This document shows, piece by piece, positions 1 through 6,903 of a stretch of 8,222 bases of DNA. Both the position numbers and the translations under genes were made by a program. The number at the start of each line of letters is the position of its first letter. Within the stretch, counting starts at the first letter, position 1. The DNA comes from a bacterium (GTDB taxonomy: Bacteria; Zixibacteria; MSB-5A5; GN15; FEB-12), in assembly GCA_030629485.1 (NCBI GenBank), contig DAOVOW010000072.1, positions 1 to 8,222 of the forward strand, in the 5' to 3' direction. The notes beneath the pieces are model-generated. The model did not search any database. It had not been told where the DNA came from and worked only from the letters and a program-made list of their open reading frames with translations.

Positions 1-1448
1 ATGACTGGCAGTTACCCGACGGTTGGGAGAAGATCATTCTCGAAGGGTTCAAGGAGCGGTTGGAGAAGTATCGTTCGTTGCGCGTGTTTATGGACATCTG
101 CGTACGTTGTGGCGCCTGTGCTGACAAGTGTCACTACTTCATCGGCAGCGGTGACCCCAAGAACATGCCGGTGTTACGGGCCGAACTCTTGCGGTCGGTC
201 TATCGCAACGACTTCACAACAGCCGGCAAGGTTCTCGGCAAGTTCGCCGGTGGGCGCAAGCTGACGGTCGGTGTGTTGAAAGAGTGGTTCTACTACTTCT
301 ATCAGTGCACTGAGTGTCGCCGATGCTCCGTCTTTTGCCCTTATGGCATCGACACCGCCGAGATCACCATGATGGCGCGCGAGTTGATGAACCTGATAGG
401 TATCTCTATCGAATGGATCGGCACGCCGGTGGCGAACTGTTTTCGCACCGGCAACCATCTGGGCATCCAGCCGCACGGTTTCAAAGATAGTATCGATTTC
501 GCTGTCGATGAACTGGAAGAGTTGACCGGTGTGCGTGTGGAGGCTCCGATCAACAAGAAGGGCGCGGAGATTCTGTTTGTGGCGCCGTCGGCGGACTACT
601 TTGCCTCGCCGCACTATTACACGCTGTTAGGATACCTGCAACTGTTTCATGAGATCGGTCTGGATTACACCTGGAGTTCATACGCTTCCGAGGGCGGCAA
701 CTTCGGTCTGTTCCATTCGGCTGAGATGATGAAGCGGCTGAATTCCAAGATCTACATGGAGGCCAAACGCCTCGGTGTTAAGTGGATCCTCGGTGGTGAA
801 TGTGGTCACATGTGGCGGGTGGTGCATCAGTACATGGACACGCTGAATGGTCCGGCCGATTTCCTTGAGGAACCGGTCTCGCCTTTTACCGGCACGCGTT
901 TTGAAAACACTCGCGCGACCAAGATGGTTCACATCTCGGAGTTCACGGCGGACTTGATACATCATAATAAACTGAAACTCGATCCCAGCCGCAATGACCA
1001 CTGGCACGTGACCTATCATGACTCATGCAACCCCGTGCGGGCGATGGGTCTGTTGGAGGAACCGCGCTACATAATCAACAGCGTCTGCAACAACTTCCAT
1101 GAGATGCCTGAAAACACGATTCGTGAACAAACCTTCTGCTGCGGCAGCGGCGCCGGGTTGGGCACCGATGAGAACTTCGAGATGCGCATGCGCGGTGGTT
1201 TGCCACGTGCGAATGCCGTGCAATATGTGCATGATACGCACGATGTGAACATTCTGTTATGCATGTGCGCTATCGATAAAGCAACCTTGCCGCCACTGTT
1301 AGAGTACTGGGTACCGGGAGTGGAAGTCGGGGGTGTTCATGAGATGATCGGCAATGCGCTGATCATGAAGGGCCAGCACGACCGGCCTACCGATCTGCGT
1401 GACACACCATACGAACAAAACGGAAAGGAGGGCGGTAACAATGTATGA
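1..1448 (+). CDS. dsrK: DsrK, HdrD-like iron-sulfur subunit of the DsrMKJOP complex (5' partial)
   Basis: DsrK is the cytoplasm-facing, heterodisulfide-reductase-like subunit of DsrMKJOP, thought to exchange electrons with DsrC-bound sulfur (family knowledge). The reading frame is open from base 3, giving 481 visible residues. It has no start codon in the window, so the N-terminus (perhaps 50-60 residues, judging from usual DsrK length) lies upstream; the TTG at 60 is internal. Two ferredoxin-type cluster motifs are visible, CVRCGACADKC (residues 33-43) and CTECRRCSVFCP (102-113). HdrD-like CCG-domain elements follow: GGECGH (265-270), YHDSCNP (338-344), CCGSGAG (379-385) and a CMC pair at 420-422. 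There are no membrane segments, as expected for a subunit docked on membrane protein DsrM, whose gene normally lies just upstream. The stop overlaps the dsrJ start by 8 nt, indicating translational coupling. Identification is firm. Confidence 0.95.
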   Translation, partial: DWQLPDGWEKIILEGFKERLEKYRSLRVFMDICVRCGACADKCHYFIGSGDPKNMPVLRAELLRSVYRNDFTTAGKVLGKFAGGRKLTVGVLKEWFYYFYQCTECRRCSVFCPYGIDTAEITMMARELMNLIGISIEWIGTPVANCFRTGNHLGIQPHGFKDSIDFAVDELEELTGVRVEAPINKKGAEILFVAPSADYFASPHYYTLLGYLQLFHEIGLDYTWSSYASEGGNFGLFHSAEMMKRLNSKIYMEAKRLGVKWILGGECGHMWRVVHQYMDTLNGPADFLEEPVSPFTGTRFENTRATKMVHISEFTADLIHHNKLKLDPSRNDHWHVTYHDSCNPVRAMGLLEEPRYIINSVCNNFHEMPENTIREQTFCCGSGAGLGTDENFEMRMRGGLPRANAVQYVHDTHDVNILLCMCAIDKATLPPLLEYWVPGVEVGGVHEMIGNALIMKGQHDRPTDLRDTPYEQNGKEGGNNV

Positions 1449-1821
1449 TGCCGGAAAAGTGATCCTCGGAATCGTGGTGTTCCTCACCCTGGTTACCTTT
1501 CCCTTGTGGTATAACCTGGCCGGGGAGACGGTCGTCCAGGCGCCCGAATTGGAGAAGGCTCAGGGGACCCAATGTGTCGCGGACACCGAGTGGATGCGAG
1601 CGCGCCACATGGATCTGCTCAACGACTGGCGCGATGAAGTCGTGCGTGACGGAGAGCGCTACTTCATTGGACCGGATGGTGAGCGCATGGAGAAGAGCCT
1701 CTCCAACACCTGTCTCAATTGCCATGTCAACAAGGACAAGTTCTGTGACCACTGCCACAACTTCATGAGTGTGGATCCTTATTGCTGGGACTGTCATATT
1801 ATCCCCAAGGAGGTGATGTGA
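1441..1821 (+). CDS. dsrJ: DsrJ, membrane-anchored triheme cytochrome c
   Basis: DsrJ is the periplasmic multiheme cytochrome c of DsrMKJOP, 126 aa here. The ATG at 1441 is chosen because it follows a good ribosome binding site (GGAAAGGAGG, 1422-1431) and starts directly before a hydrophobic segment (about residues 7-25) that acts as an uncleaved anchor or signal; an in-frame ATG at 1399 lies inside dsrK and would add a hydrophilic extension. Three heme-binding CXXCH motifs are present: CLNCH (91-95), CDHCH (102-106) and CWDCH (115-119), the number expected for DsrJ. A lone Cys at 45 sits about where a Cys axial heme ligand was reported in Allochromatium DsrJ. The hemes crowd the C-terminal third, and the protein ends seven residues after the last one. 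Its TGA overlaps the dsrO ATG by one base. Confidence 0.95.
   Translation: MYDAGKVILGIVVFLTLVTFPLWYNLAGETVVQAPELEKAQGTQCVADTEWMRARHMDLLNDWRDEVVRDGERYFIGPDGERMEKSLSNTCLNCHVNKDKFCDHCHNFMSVDPYCWDCHIIPKEVM
1807..1817 (+). promoter_or_regulatory. Full-length Shine-Dalgarno for dsrO
   Basis: AAGGAGGTGAT is an 11-base match to the complement of the usual bacterial 16S rRNA 3' end (ATCACCTCCTT). It lies inside the last codons of dsrJ and ends 3 nt before the dsrO ATG at 1821. It supports that start over an earlier in-frame ATG at 1782, which would put extra residues in front of the Tat signal. The long match may compensate for the very short spacing. Confidence 0.8.
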
Positions 1822-2606
1822 TGGGTATCGATAGACGGAAATTCTTCAAGGTCTCCGGTCTCACCGCCCTGGGGTTGGCTGGCGGTTCCGTGAGCAAGGT
1901 GTTTTCCGGTGAGGATTTTCTCGATACCGCTGCTCCGGTACGACCTGAGGGTCCGCTCACGGCTCAACGCTGGGCGATGGTGATCGATCTGCGCAAGTGT
2001 CATGAACAGGCTGACTGCAATGATTGTGTGACCGCCTGTCACACGACGCACAATGTGCCCAAGTGGGAGAATCCCAAAGACGAGGTCAAGTGGATCTGGA
2101 AAGAGTCGTTCGAACACGCTTTCCATGATCAGGAGCATCCCTACCAACAGGAGAGTCTGAAACATCTGCCGACGCTGGTGCTGTGTAACCATTGTGACAA
2201 CCCTCCCTGTGTGCGCGTCTGCCCAACGGGGGCAACGTGGAAACGCGAGAAGGACGGCATTGTTATGATGGACTGGCATCGCTGCATCGGTTGTCGCTAC
2301 TGCGTGGTTGCATGTCCGTATGGCGCGCGCAGTTTCAACTGGCGTGACCCACGCCCGAAGATACAGAAGATTGAGCCGGACTTTCCGACCCGCTCGCGTG
2401 GGGTGGTAGAGAAGTGCACCTTTTGCGAAGAACGGTTGGCGCGTGGAATGTTGCCGGCCTGCGTCGAGGCGTGCAAATACGGCGCCATGCATTTTGGCGA
2501 TTTAGAAGACCCGCATTCAAATGTCCGGGAGTTGCTCAGCAAGCGCTATACGATACGCCGCAAGCCCGGTCTTGGTACTAACCCCGAAGTGTATTACATA
2601 GTGTGA
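1821..2606 (+). CDS. dsrO: DsrO, Tat-exported periplasmic ferredoxin subunit
   Basis: DsrO is the periplasmic iron-sulfur protein of DsrMKJOP, predicted to pass electrons between cytochrome DsrJ and membrane subunit DsrP. The 261-aa product begins with a twin-arginine signal (RRKFFK, residues 5-10) followed by a hydrophobic stretch to about residue 22, so it should be exported folded with its clusters inserted. Sixteen cysteines fall in four groups typical of the DmsB/NrfC/PsrB family: C60/C66/C69/C73, C122/C125/C130/C134, C155/C158/C161/C165 and C199/C202/C214/C218. This pattern suits four [4Fe-4S] clusters. Two of the groups read CVRVCPTGA and CVVACPYGA. The start at 1821 is fixed by the strong ribosome binding site and by the placement of the Tat motif. 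The gene overlaps dsrJ by one base (TGATG), and dsrP follows after 7 nt. Confidence 0.95.
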   Translation: MGIDRRKFFKVSGLTALGLAGGSVSKVFSGEDFLDTAAPVRPEGPLTAQRWAMVIDLRKCHEQADCNDCVTACHTTHNVPKWENPKDEVKWIWKESFEHAFHDQEHPYQQESLKHLPTLVLCNHCDNPPCVRVCPTGATWKREKDGIVMMDWHRCIGCRYCVVACPYGARSFNWRDPRPKIQKIEPDFPTRSRGVVEKCTFCEERLARGMLPACVEACKYGAMHFGDLEDPHSNVRELLSKRYTIRRKPGLGTNPEVYYIV

Positions 2607-2613
2607 GGTACCA

Positions 2614-3816
2614 ATGTTAGAAAAAGCGCTTGTTGGAGATAAGAGATACTGGACTTGGGTGATCTCTCTTATGGCCGTGATCGGGATCGCCACCCTGTTT
2701 TACCTTAAGCAGTATAGCGAAGGTCTGGGCGTCACCGGCCTGGGTCGTGATGTCACCTGGGGATTCTACATCGCGCAGTTTACTTTCCTGGTCGGCGTGG
2801 CGGCCTCGGCGGTGATGGTCGTACTGCCCTATTACCTGCACGATTACAAAGCGTTCGCCAAGATCACTATTCTCGGCGAATTCCTCGCAATCTCGGCCGT
2901 GACCATGTGCATGACGTTCATTTTCGTCGACATGGGCCAGCCGTTCCGCATCGTCAACGTCTTTCTGTATCCGTCGCCGACTTCGATGATGTTCTGGGAC
3001 ACGGTATCACTCAGTGGTTACATGGTGTTGAATATAATCATCAGTCATGTTACGCTGGGAGCTGAGAAGCAGGGGATGGCCCCGCCGAAATGGATCAAGC
3101 CGGTCATCATTCTGTCAATCCCCTGGGCGGTCAGTATCCATACGGTCACTGCGTTCTTGTATGCCGGACTCGGAGCGCGCCCCTTCTGGATGGCGGCGAT
3201 TCTGGCCCCGAGGTTCCTGGCTTCTGCTTTTGCCGCCGGACCGGCCTTGTTGATTCTGTTCTGTCTGATTCTGCGCAAGGTTACGAAGTTCGACGCCGGA
3301 CGCGAACCGGTGCAGACACTAGCCAAGATTGTCACCTACGCCATGGCGATCAACGTCTTCTTCATATTGATGGAGGTATTCACGGCCGTCTACAGCGGCA
3401 TCCCGGAGCACCTCGAGCACTTCAAGTTCATGTTCTTAGGGCTTGAGGGCAACAGCATGATGGCTCCCTGGATGTGGGTGTCTTCAATACTGGCCGTCGT
3501 GTCATTGATACTGTTGCTCAACCCGAAAGCGCGTCGCAATGAGTCGTGGTTGGTCGTGGCCTGCATTGCGGTGTTTTTGTCGCTTTGGATCGACAAAGGG
3601 ATGGCCCTGATAGTGACCGGCTTCGTGCCGTCCGTTTTGGGTGCGGTGCCGACATACGTGCCTACAGTGACCGAGTTGATGATCTCGCTCGGCATCTACG
3701 CGCTGGGTCTCCTCATGATAACTGTGCTCTACAAGATTGCGTTGTCGGTGCGGGGCCAGTGGGTCACGAAGAGGATTGTCGAAACGCAACGCAGTCCGGT
3801 GAAGGCTGGTAGTTGA
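2614..3816 (+). CDS. dsrP: DsrP, NrfD/PsrC-family integral membrane quinone-interacting subunit
   Basis: DsrP is the NrfD-like membrane subunit of DsrMKJOP and is thought to exchange electrons between the (mena)quinone pool and DsrO. The 400-aa product is strongly hydrophobic. About ten membrane helices can be drawn, roughly at residues 15-33, 50-71, 84-106, 126-148, 162-183, 196-220, 235-262, 285-303, 311-332 and 352-377, and the C-terminal tail is polar and basic. It has no signal peptide or metal-binding cysteine motif, consistent with the family. The ATG at 2614 has a GAGG (2605-2608) five bases upstream, overlapping the dsrO stop. It is the last gene of the dsr block; a 98-nt gap then separates it from the flavoprotein gene, so transcription may end or restart there. 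Confidence 0.93.
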   Translation: MLEKALVGDKRYWTWVISLMAVIGIATLFYLKQYSEGLGVTGLGRDVTWGFYIAQFTFLVGVAASAVMVVLPYYLHDYKAFAKITILGEFLAISAVTMCMTFIFVDMGQPFRIVNVFLYPSPTSMMFWDTVSLSGYMVLNIIISHVTLGAEKQGMAPPKWIKPVIILSIPWAVSIHTVTAFLYAGLGARPFWMAAILAPRFLASAFAAGPALLILFCLILRKVTKFDAGREPVQTLAKIVTYAMAINVFFILMEVFTAVYSGIPEHLEHFKFMFLGLEGNSMMAPWMWVSSILAVVSLILLLNPKARRNESWLVVACIAVFLSLWIDKGMALIVTGFVPSVLGAVPTYVPTVTELMISLGIYALGLLMITVLYKIALSVRGQWVTKRIVETQRSPVKAGS

Positions 3817-3880
3817 AGGTCGACGGCGCGTGAGTGTATCACCGTACTGACGGGAATAACAGGATAGTGATTTGCGGATA

Positions 3881-3900
3881 GGGTTGTTTTCGGACAACCC
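3881..3900 (+). repeat. Hairpin between dsrP and the flavoprotein gene
   Basis: GGGTTGT (3881-3887) and ACAACCC (3894-3900) form a perfect 7-bp stem around a TTTCGG loop. No T-run follows on the + strand, so it is not a classic intrinsic terminator. It could be a weak dsr-operon terminator, an mRNA structure in front of the next gene, or the remnant of a repeat: its right half ACAACCCCG recurs at 7727-7735, at the edge of the palindromic element before cobA. Confidence 0.55.
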
Positions 3901-3912
3901 CGCTGCTATCTT
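3884..3912 (+). promoter_or_regulatory. Possible sigma-70-type promoter for the flavoprotein-hemA-sirC group
   Basis: TTGTTT (3884-3889) and TATCTT (3907-3912) are separated by 17 bases, the optimal spacing for a housekeeping promoter. The -10-like box ends two bases before the ATG at 3915 and five before the ATG at 3918, so a transcript from it would be leaderless or would start just inside the coding region. The -35-like box lies within the hairpin. Both hexamers are imperfect, and such matches occur by chance, so this is tentative. Confidence 0.25.
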
Positions 3913-3914
3913 AG

Positions 3915-5645
3915 ATGATGGATAATATCGGCGACAGATCAGATGTAGTTATTGTCGGCGGCGTGGCCTGCGGTCCCAAGACCGGCGCCACGCTGGCCCG
4001 TCGGCTGCCCTCTGCGAAAATCACCCTCTTTCAAAGGGAGTCGATGCTGTCTTACGGCACCTGCGGGATGCCGTACTATGCCGCCGGTGAGATTCAGAGC
4101 TTCGACGAGTTGACGATAACTTCCTACGGTGTGCCCAAGTCCGCAGACTTCTTCAAACGAACCAAAGGGTTTGATATCCTTACCGATGCCGAAGTGACAA
4201 GTGTCAACCGTGCGCAGAAAACCGTCACCGTAAGAATGCCGGCCAACGGTGAGACGTTTGAACACGGTTACGATAAGCTCGTTCTCGCTACCGGCGCGAT
4301 TCCCAATGATCCGCCGTTTGAAGTTGCATCCACCGATCGTATCCGACCGTTCACCCGTCCCGATGACGCCATTCGTTTTCGCAAACTGGTCGAAAAGGGG
4401 AAGGTCGGTCGAGTAGTTATCGTCGGTGGCGGGTTCATAGGATGCGAACTGGTTGAAGCTGCTGCAGGGCTTTGGGGGCTTGAGACCGTCCTGATCGAGA
4501 AGGAGAATCAGGTCCTGGCGTTCCTGCTCGATCCGGAGATGGCGCGCATGGCCGAGGCGGAGATGAAGCGCCAGTCGGTGCAGGTACATACGTCGACAGC
4601 CGTTCAGAAGATCGATGAGGACGATTCGGGCACGGTTCTCGTGCACCTTGATGACGGCCGTACCGTCGAAACCGATTACGTAGCGCTCTGTCTTGGTGTC
4701 CATCCTGAGGTCACGCTGGCTCGGCAATGCGACCTGAAATTGGGCGAAACGGGCTGCATCGAAGTTGATAATCACATGCGCACCTCTGATCCCGATATCC
4801 ATGCCGGTGGCGACTGTGTGGAGTCGCACCACCTCGTGACCGGCCGGAAGATTTTCCTGTCCATGGGGTCGCTGGCCAATCGGCACGGGCGCGTGATTGC
4901 AGAGAGTATTACTGGTTATGAGACGACCTTTCCAGGTGTGGTCGGTGCCTGCGTACTGAAACTGTTCGATCTCAACATCGGAACGGTCGGACTGGGTGAG
5001 TCGGCGGCGGCTGAGGCGGGCGTTGAGGCGCAGGTGGTCACCGGAGTGTTCATGGACAAGCCCGACTACTACCCGGAAAGCACATCGATGGTTCTGAAGA
5101 TGGCTTATGCAGTTGATGACATGCACCTGTTGGGTCTGCAAGCTATCGGCGCCGGAGATATCTGTCGGCGCATCGATGTCTTCTCAATGTTCCTGCGGCA
5201 CGGAGCCGCCGTGAGTGATCTGATCGATCACGAACATGGATATGCGCCTCCTTATGCAGAAGCGCTGGATCCCCTGCACCACCTGGCGGCGATGGCGCAG
5301 GCGCGGCAGCGCGGCGTGCGTTTCATGACGCCGGGGACTCCGGAGGAGATTGCTTCCCGATTCTCCACACCGAGTGATATCGTCTGGCTTGATGTGCGCG
5401 AAACGGAGGAGGCAACTGCGACTCCGTGGACGATCCCCGACGGTCACGGCAAAACCGTGAGCATTCCACTGAATGACCTCCGGGATCGTCTTGAAGAGCT
5501 TGACCGGTCGGCTGAGGTAGTTATTATCTGTCGTCGCGGTCCGCGCTCTTACCAGACAGCGTTAATTCTCGCGCAGGCCGGATTTGAAAACGTACATTTT
5601 ATCGGCGGCGGTATGACCGCTGTCGGCATGATTTCGGGAACGTGA
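3915..5645 (+). CDS. CoA-disulfide/polysulfide reductase-like FAD oxidoreductase fused to a rhodanese domain
   Basis: This 576-aa flavoprotein belongs to the pyridine nucleotide-disulfide oxidoreductases of the single-cysteine CoADR/Npsr/Nox type, which use NAD(P)H to reduce CoA disulfide, CoA persulfide or polysulfide. An N-terminal FAD-binding loop (GGVACG, 15-20) is followed by the redox cysteine C50 in SYGTCGMPYYAAG (46-58), the NAD(P)H loop GGGFIG (171-176) and the second FAD motif HAGGD (296-300). The CoADR-type segment YAPPYAEALDP (443-453) ends the reductase part. From about residue 475 a rhodanese domain begins, with WLDVRE (491-496) and the active loop CRRGPRS (539-545; C539 the likely persulfide carrier). 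No signal peptide or membrane segment is seen, so it should be cytoplasmic. Either ATG at 3915 or 3918 could be used, and no Shine-Dalgarno is visible. Position after dsrP suggests sulfane-sulfur handling; the true substrate cannot be read from sequence. Confidence 0.88.
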   Translation: MMDNIGDRSDVVIVGGVACGPKTGATLARRLPSAKITLFQRESMLSYGTCGMPYYAAGEIQSFDELTITSYGVPKSADFFKRTKGFDILTDAEVTSVNRAQKTVTVRMPANGETFEHGYDKLVLATGAIPNDPPFEVASTDRIRPFTRPDDAIRFRKLVEKGKVGRVVIVGGGFIGCELVEAAAGLWGLETVLIEKENQVLAFLLDPEMARMAEAEMKRQSVQVHTSTAVQKIDEDDSGTVLVHLDDGRTVETDYVALCLGVHPEVTLARQCDLKLGETGCIEVDNHMRTSDPDIHAGGDCVESHHLVTGRKIFLSMGSLANRHGRVIAESITGYETTFPGVVGACVLKLFDLNIGTVGLGESAAAEAGVEAQVVTGVFMDKPDYYPESTSMVLKMAYAVDDMHLLGLQAIGAGDICRRIDVFSMFLRHGAAVSDLIDHEHGYAPPYAEALDPLHHLAAMAQARQRGVRFMTPGTPEEIASRFSTPSDIVWLDVRETEEATATPWTIPDGHGKTVSIPLNDLRDRLEELDRSAEVVIICRRGPRSYQTALILAQAGFENVHFIGGGMTAVGMISGT

Positions 5646-5649
5646 TAGG

Positions 5650-6897
5650 ATGACTACGTCGAACACAGACAACGTACGCGCGGGCGGATGGCACCTGGTC
5701 ATGTGCGGGATCAATCACAAGACGTCGCAGTTGGAACAGCGGGAAAGCCTTCAGATCGGCAGGGAGTCTATGGCATCAGCCCATGCCGGTCTTGCCTCGC
5801 TTCCGGGCGTGCAAGAGGCGCTAATCGTTTCGACCTGCAACCGCATCGAGTTTTACATGGTTGCTGATCGCAAGGATGATCCCATCGATTTGGCGACCAG
5901 GTTCTACCGGAGGTATCGCGATCTTGATATTACTGCGCTTCGTGAAAACTTCTACGTTCGCAAGGGCAAGCATGCCGCCGCTCACCTCTTTCGGGTGGCT
6001 GCCGGAATCGACTCGATGGTTCTTGGCGAAAACCAGATTCTTGGTCAGATCAAGGAAGCCTATGGCTCAGCCTGCGCTGTCAAAGTAGCCGGTAAGATCA
6101 TGCATCGCCTTTTTCACCAGGCCTTTCGCGTTGGTAAACAGGTACGTACAGAAACTGACATGGGCAAAGGCAGTTGCTCAGTGAGCACAGCGGCGGTCGG
6201 GTTGCTCAAGAGCCATTTGGATGCCGAGGCACGCCCAGCGGTTCTGTTTGTCGGGACCAGTAAGATGATCGCGTTGGCAGCCTCGAGTTGGAGCCGACTG
6301 CACCATAGTCGGTTGATGTTCGCCAATCGCACGCAAGCTGCATCGAAGGAGTTGGCTGCAAAGTATGGAGCATCCCACTACTCGCTGGACGATCTTCCAT
6401 CGCTGCTGGCTGAGGCCGACATCGTCATAAGTTGTACCGGATCGCCTGAGCCGATCATAACACACGACATGCTCCAGGCGCATCTGGATGCCTACCCATC
6501 GCACAAGTTGATGATAATGGATATGGCTGTTCCACGCGATGTCGAGTTCGATAAGAACGACCATCCCAGCCTGACCATATATGACCTCGACGACGTTCAA
6601 CAGTACGTGAAAGAACAGCAGTCGATCCGGGCGGCGGCGATACCGGATGCGGAACGACTCGTTCGCGAGCGACTGAGCGAATTCGCGTATTGGTATGATC
6701 ACGTTCGCAATGAAATGACTTTTGCACGGTTAATGAAAGATTTCGAGCGCGTCCGTCGCGAGGATCTCGCTTTGCTTCTGGGAGATTTGCCCGAGGACGT
6801 CCGCAGCAAAGTTGATGAGCAAACCAGCCGGTTGGTGCAGAAGCTGGCTCAGATAAAGACGAACACGGGAGCCGGCAGTTCCCCTGATACGGAGTAG
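5650..6897 (+). CDS. hemA: Glutamyl-tRNA reductase (C5 pathway of tetrapyrrole synthesis)
   Basis: HemA reduces glutamyl-tRNA(Glu) with NADPH to glutamate-1-semialdehyde, the first committed step toward 5-aminolevulinate and hence heme, siroheme and corrinoids. The 415-aa protein has GINHKTSQLEQRE (20-32), the catalytic cysteine C63 in STCNRIEFY (61-69), the signature LGENQILGQIKEAY (125-138), the dinucleotide-binding region from about 196, and the C-terminal helical dimerisation region (about 350-400). Two departures stand out. The dinucleotide loop reads VGTSKM (201-206), where the family usually has a glycine-rich GAGxM. The C-terminus ends in a short Gly/Ser tail and I do not see the usual LHxP-like motif. 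The start lies 4 nt after the flavoprotein stop, with GGGA at 5636-5639 as a modest ribosome binding site, so co-transcription is likely. Placement next to sirC and cobA points to supply of siroheme. Confidence 0.95.
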   Translation: MTTSNTDNVRAGGWHLVMCGINHKTSQLEQRESLQIGRESMASAHAGLASLPGVQEALIVSTCNRIEFYMVADRKDDPIDLATRFYRRYRDLDITALRENFYVRKGKHAAAHLFRVAAGIDSMVLGENQILGQIKEAYGSACAVKVAGKIMHRLFHQAFRVGKQVRTETDMGKGSCSVSTAAVGLLKSHLDAEARPAVLFVGTSKMIALAASSWSRLHHSRLMFANRTQAASKELAAKYGASHYSLDDLPSLLAEADIVISCTGSPEPIITHDMLQAHLDAYPSHKLMIMDMAVPRDVEFDKNDHPSLTIYDLDDVQQYVKEQQSIRAAAIPDAERLVRERLSEFAYWYDHVRNEMTFARLMKDFERVRREDLALLLGDLPEDVRSKVDEQTSRLVQKLAQIKTNTGAGSSPDTE

Positions 6898-6903
6898 ACA
6901 ACA

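Noticed and set aside
1..264. Open frame starting with ATG at base 1
   Set aside because: It overlaps dsrK in another frame; the dsrK frame is open from base 3 and carries the cluster-binding cysteines.
1399..1440. Longer dsrJ start at ATG 1399
   Set aside because: It would add a hydrophilic stretch before the membrane anchor and lacks a good ribosome binding site; ATG 1441 has one.
1782..1820. Longer dsrO start at ATG 1782
   Set aside because: It would place 13 residues before the Tat signal; the strong Shine-Dalgarno at 1807-1817 points to 1821.
1794..2492. 232-codon open frame on the - strand
   Set aside because: Antisense to dsrO, with no recognisable motif; an artefact of GC-rich coding sequence.
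3939..5141. 400-codon open frame on the - strand
   Set aside because: It lies fully antisense to the flavoprotein gene, whose motifs are clear. Its translation shows no recognisable domain and is rich in His/Arg/Gln, as expected from a codon-bias shadow.
5444..5460. TCACGG/CCGTGA hairpin inside the rhodanese part of the flavoprotein gene
   Set aside because: A 6-bp stem within coding sequence with no associated signal; likely chance.
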